Assembly: GCA_007128515.1 (NCBI GenBank)
Contig: SKXI01000077.1
Location: 1-5,596 of the forward strand
Source: Halococcaceae archaeon
GTDB lineage: Archaea > Halobacteriota > Halobacteria > Halobacteriales > Halalkalicoccaceae
Reading direction: 5' to 3'
Length of the DNA: 5,596 bases
A program made the translations under genes and the position numbers. Below, piece after piece: positions 5,288 to 5,596 of the stretch (within the stretch, counting starts at the first letter, position 1; each line of letters opens with the position of its first letter). The notes below the pieces were generated by a model, which saw only the letters and a list, made by a program, of their open reading frames with translations, was not told the DNA's origin and did no database searches.

Positions 5288-5596
5288 ATGGACCACGAGC
5301 GGAGTGGGGAGTCCGTCCGCGAGACGTACGACAGGATCGCCGCCCACTTCGCACGGACCCGGGAGTACCCCTGGCCCGAGGTCGAGTCGTTCGTCAGCGA
5401 GCGAGGGGGTGAGGTGACCGGTACGCACGCGCTCGACGTCGGCTGTGGGAACGGGAGACACGTCGAGCTCCTCTGCGAGCACGGGTTCGGGGTGACCGGG
5501 ATCGACGCGAGCGGGGGGTTGCTTGAGGAGGCGAAAGCGAGGGGGAGAGGGCGAGGGTTCGCGGAACGGGTCGAGTGGGTGCAGGCCGACGCCGCG
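5288..5596 (+). CDS. Class I SAM-dependent methyltransferase, Trm9-like (3' end outside window)
   Basis: The first 103 codons are present and the frame stays open to the window edge. Motif I for S-adenosylmethionine binding is A48-LDVGCGNGRH-58, the acidic ribose contact is D72 in GIDAS, and an adenine-contact motif begins with D101-A-A. The leading part, YDRIAAHFARTREYPWP (14-30), resembles the N-terminus of the Trm9/ALKBH8 group, which methylates carboxymethyl-modified wobble uridines of tRNA (recalled family pattern). Archaeal proteins of this type are mostly uncharacterised, so tRNA is a suggested substrate only, and small molecules remain possible. ATG 5288 follows a TATA-like box at leaderless spacing, and the protein's conserved region starts only ten residues in. 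It is divergent from the MATE gene. Confidence 0.87.
   Translation, partial: MDHERSGESVRETYDRIAAHFARTREYPWPEVESFVSERGGEVTGTHALDVGCGNGRHVELLCEHGFGVTGIDASGGLLEEAKARGRGRGFAERVEWVQADAA

Overview
The window is about two-thirds G+C in its genes. The predicted proteins are rich in Asp and Glu and poor in Lys. Several genes have an archaeal TATA element about 26-27 bases before the start codon, which leaves no room for a leader. Together with recognisable haloarchaeal families, this points to a chromosomal segment of a halophilic archaeon (class Halobacteria). The sequence alone does not fix the genus.

Layout. Positions 1-47 hold the last 14 codons of an unidentified plus-strand gene. A 392-base convergent gap (48-439) follows. 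It has no convincing gene, is visibly more AT-rich, and carries hairpins plus a pair of perfect 16-base inverted repeats 70 bases apart. Five minus-strand genes follow (listed by coordinate, so the transcriptional order is reversed): uridine phosphorylase (440-1264), cytidine deaminase (1335-1727), a phosphohexomutase-superfamily mutase (1724-3076), a small conserved haloarchaeal protein resembling DUF5793 (3157-3618), and a MATE-family multidrug/organic cation exporter (3675-5117). A 170-base divergent promoter region separates the MATE gene from a plus-strand class I SAM methyltransferase resembling Trm9. That gene is cut by the window end after 103 codons.

How the genes fit together. Mutase, cytidine deaminase and uridine phosphorylase form a compact pyrimidine-nucleoside catabolism and salvage cluster. 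Cytidine is deaminated to uridine, uridine is phosphorolysed to uracil and (deoxy)ribose-1-phosphate, and the linked mutase is a good candidate for converting pentose-1-phosphate to pentose-5-phosphate. The mutase keeps the catalytic Ser, the Mg loop and the phosphate loop. Its sugar-recognition loop reads EPWKH where hexose mutases have E-x-S-G-H, which fits a non-hexose substrate. The mutase and deaminase genes overlap by 4 bases with a perfect Shine-Dalgarno between them, whereas the mutase and phosphorylase each appear to start from their own leaderless promoter.

I see no CRISPR array, RNA gene, transposase or defence system. The least explained element is the inverted-repeat structure in the convergent gap.
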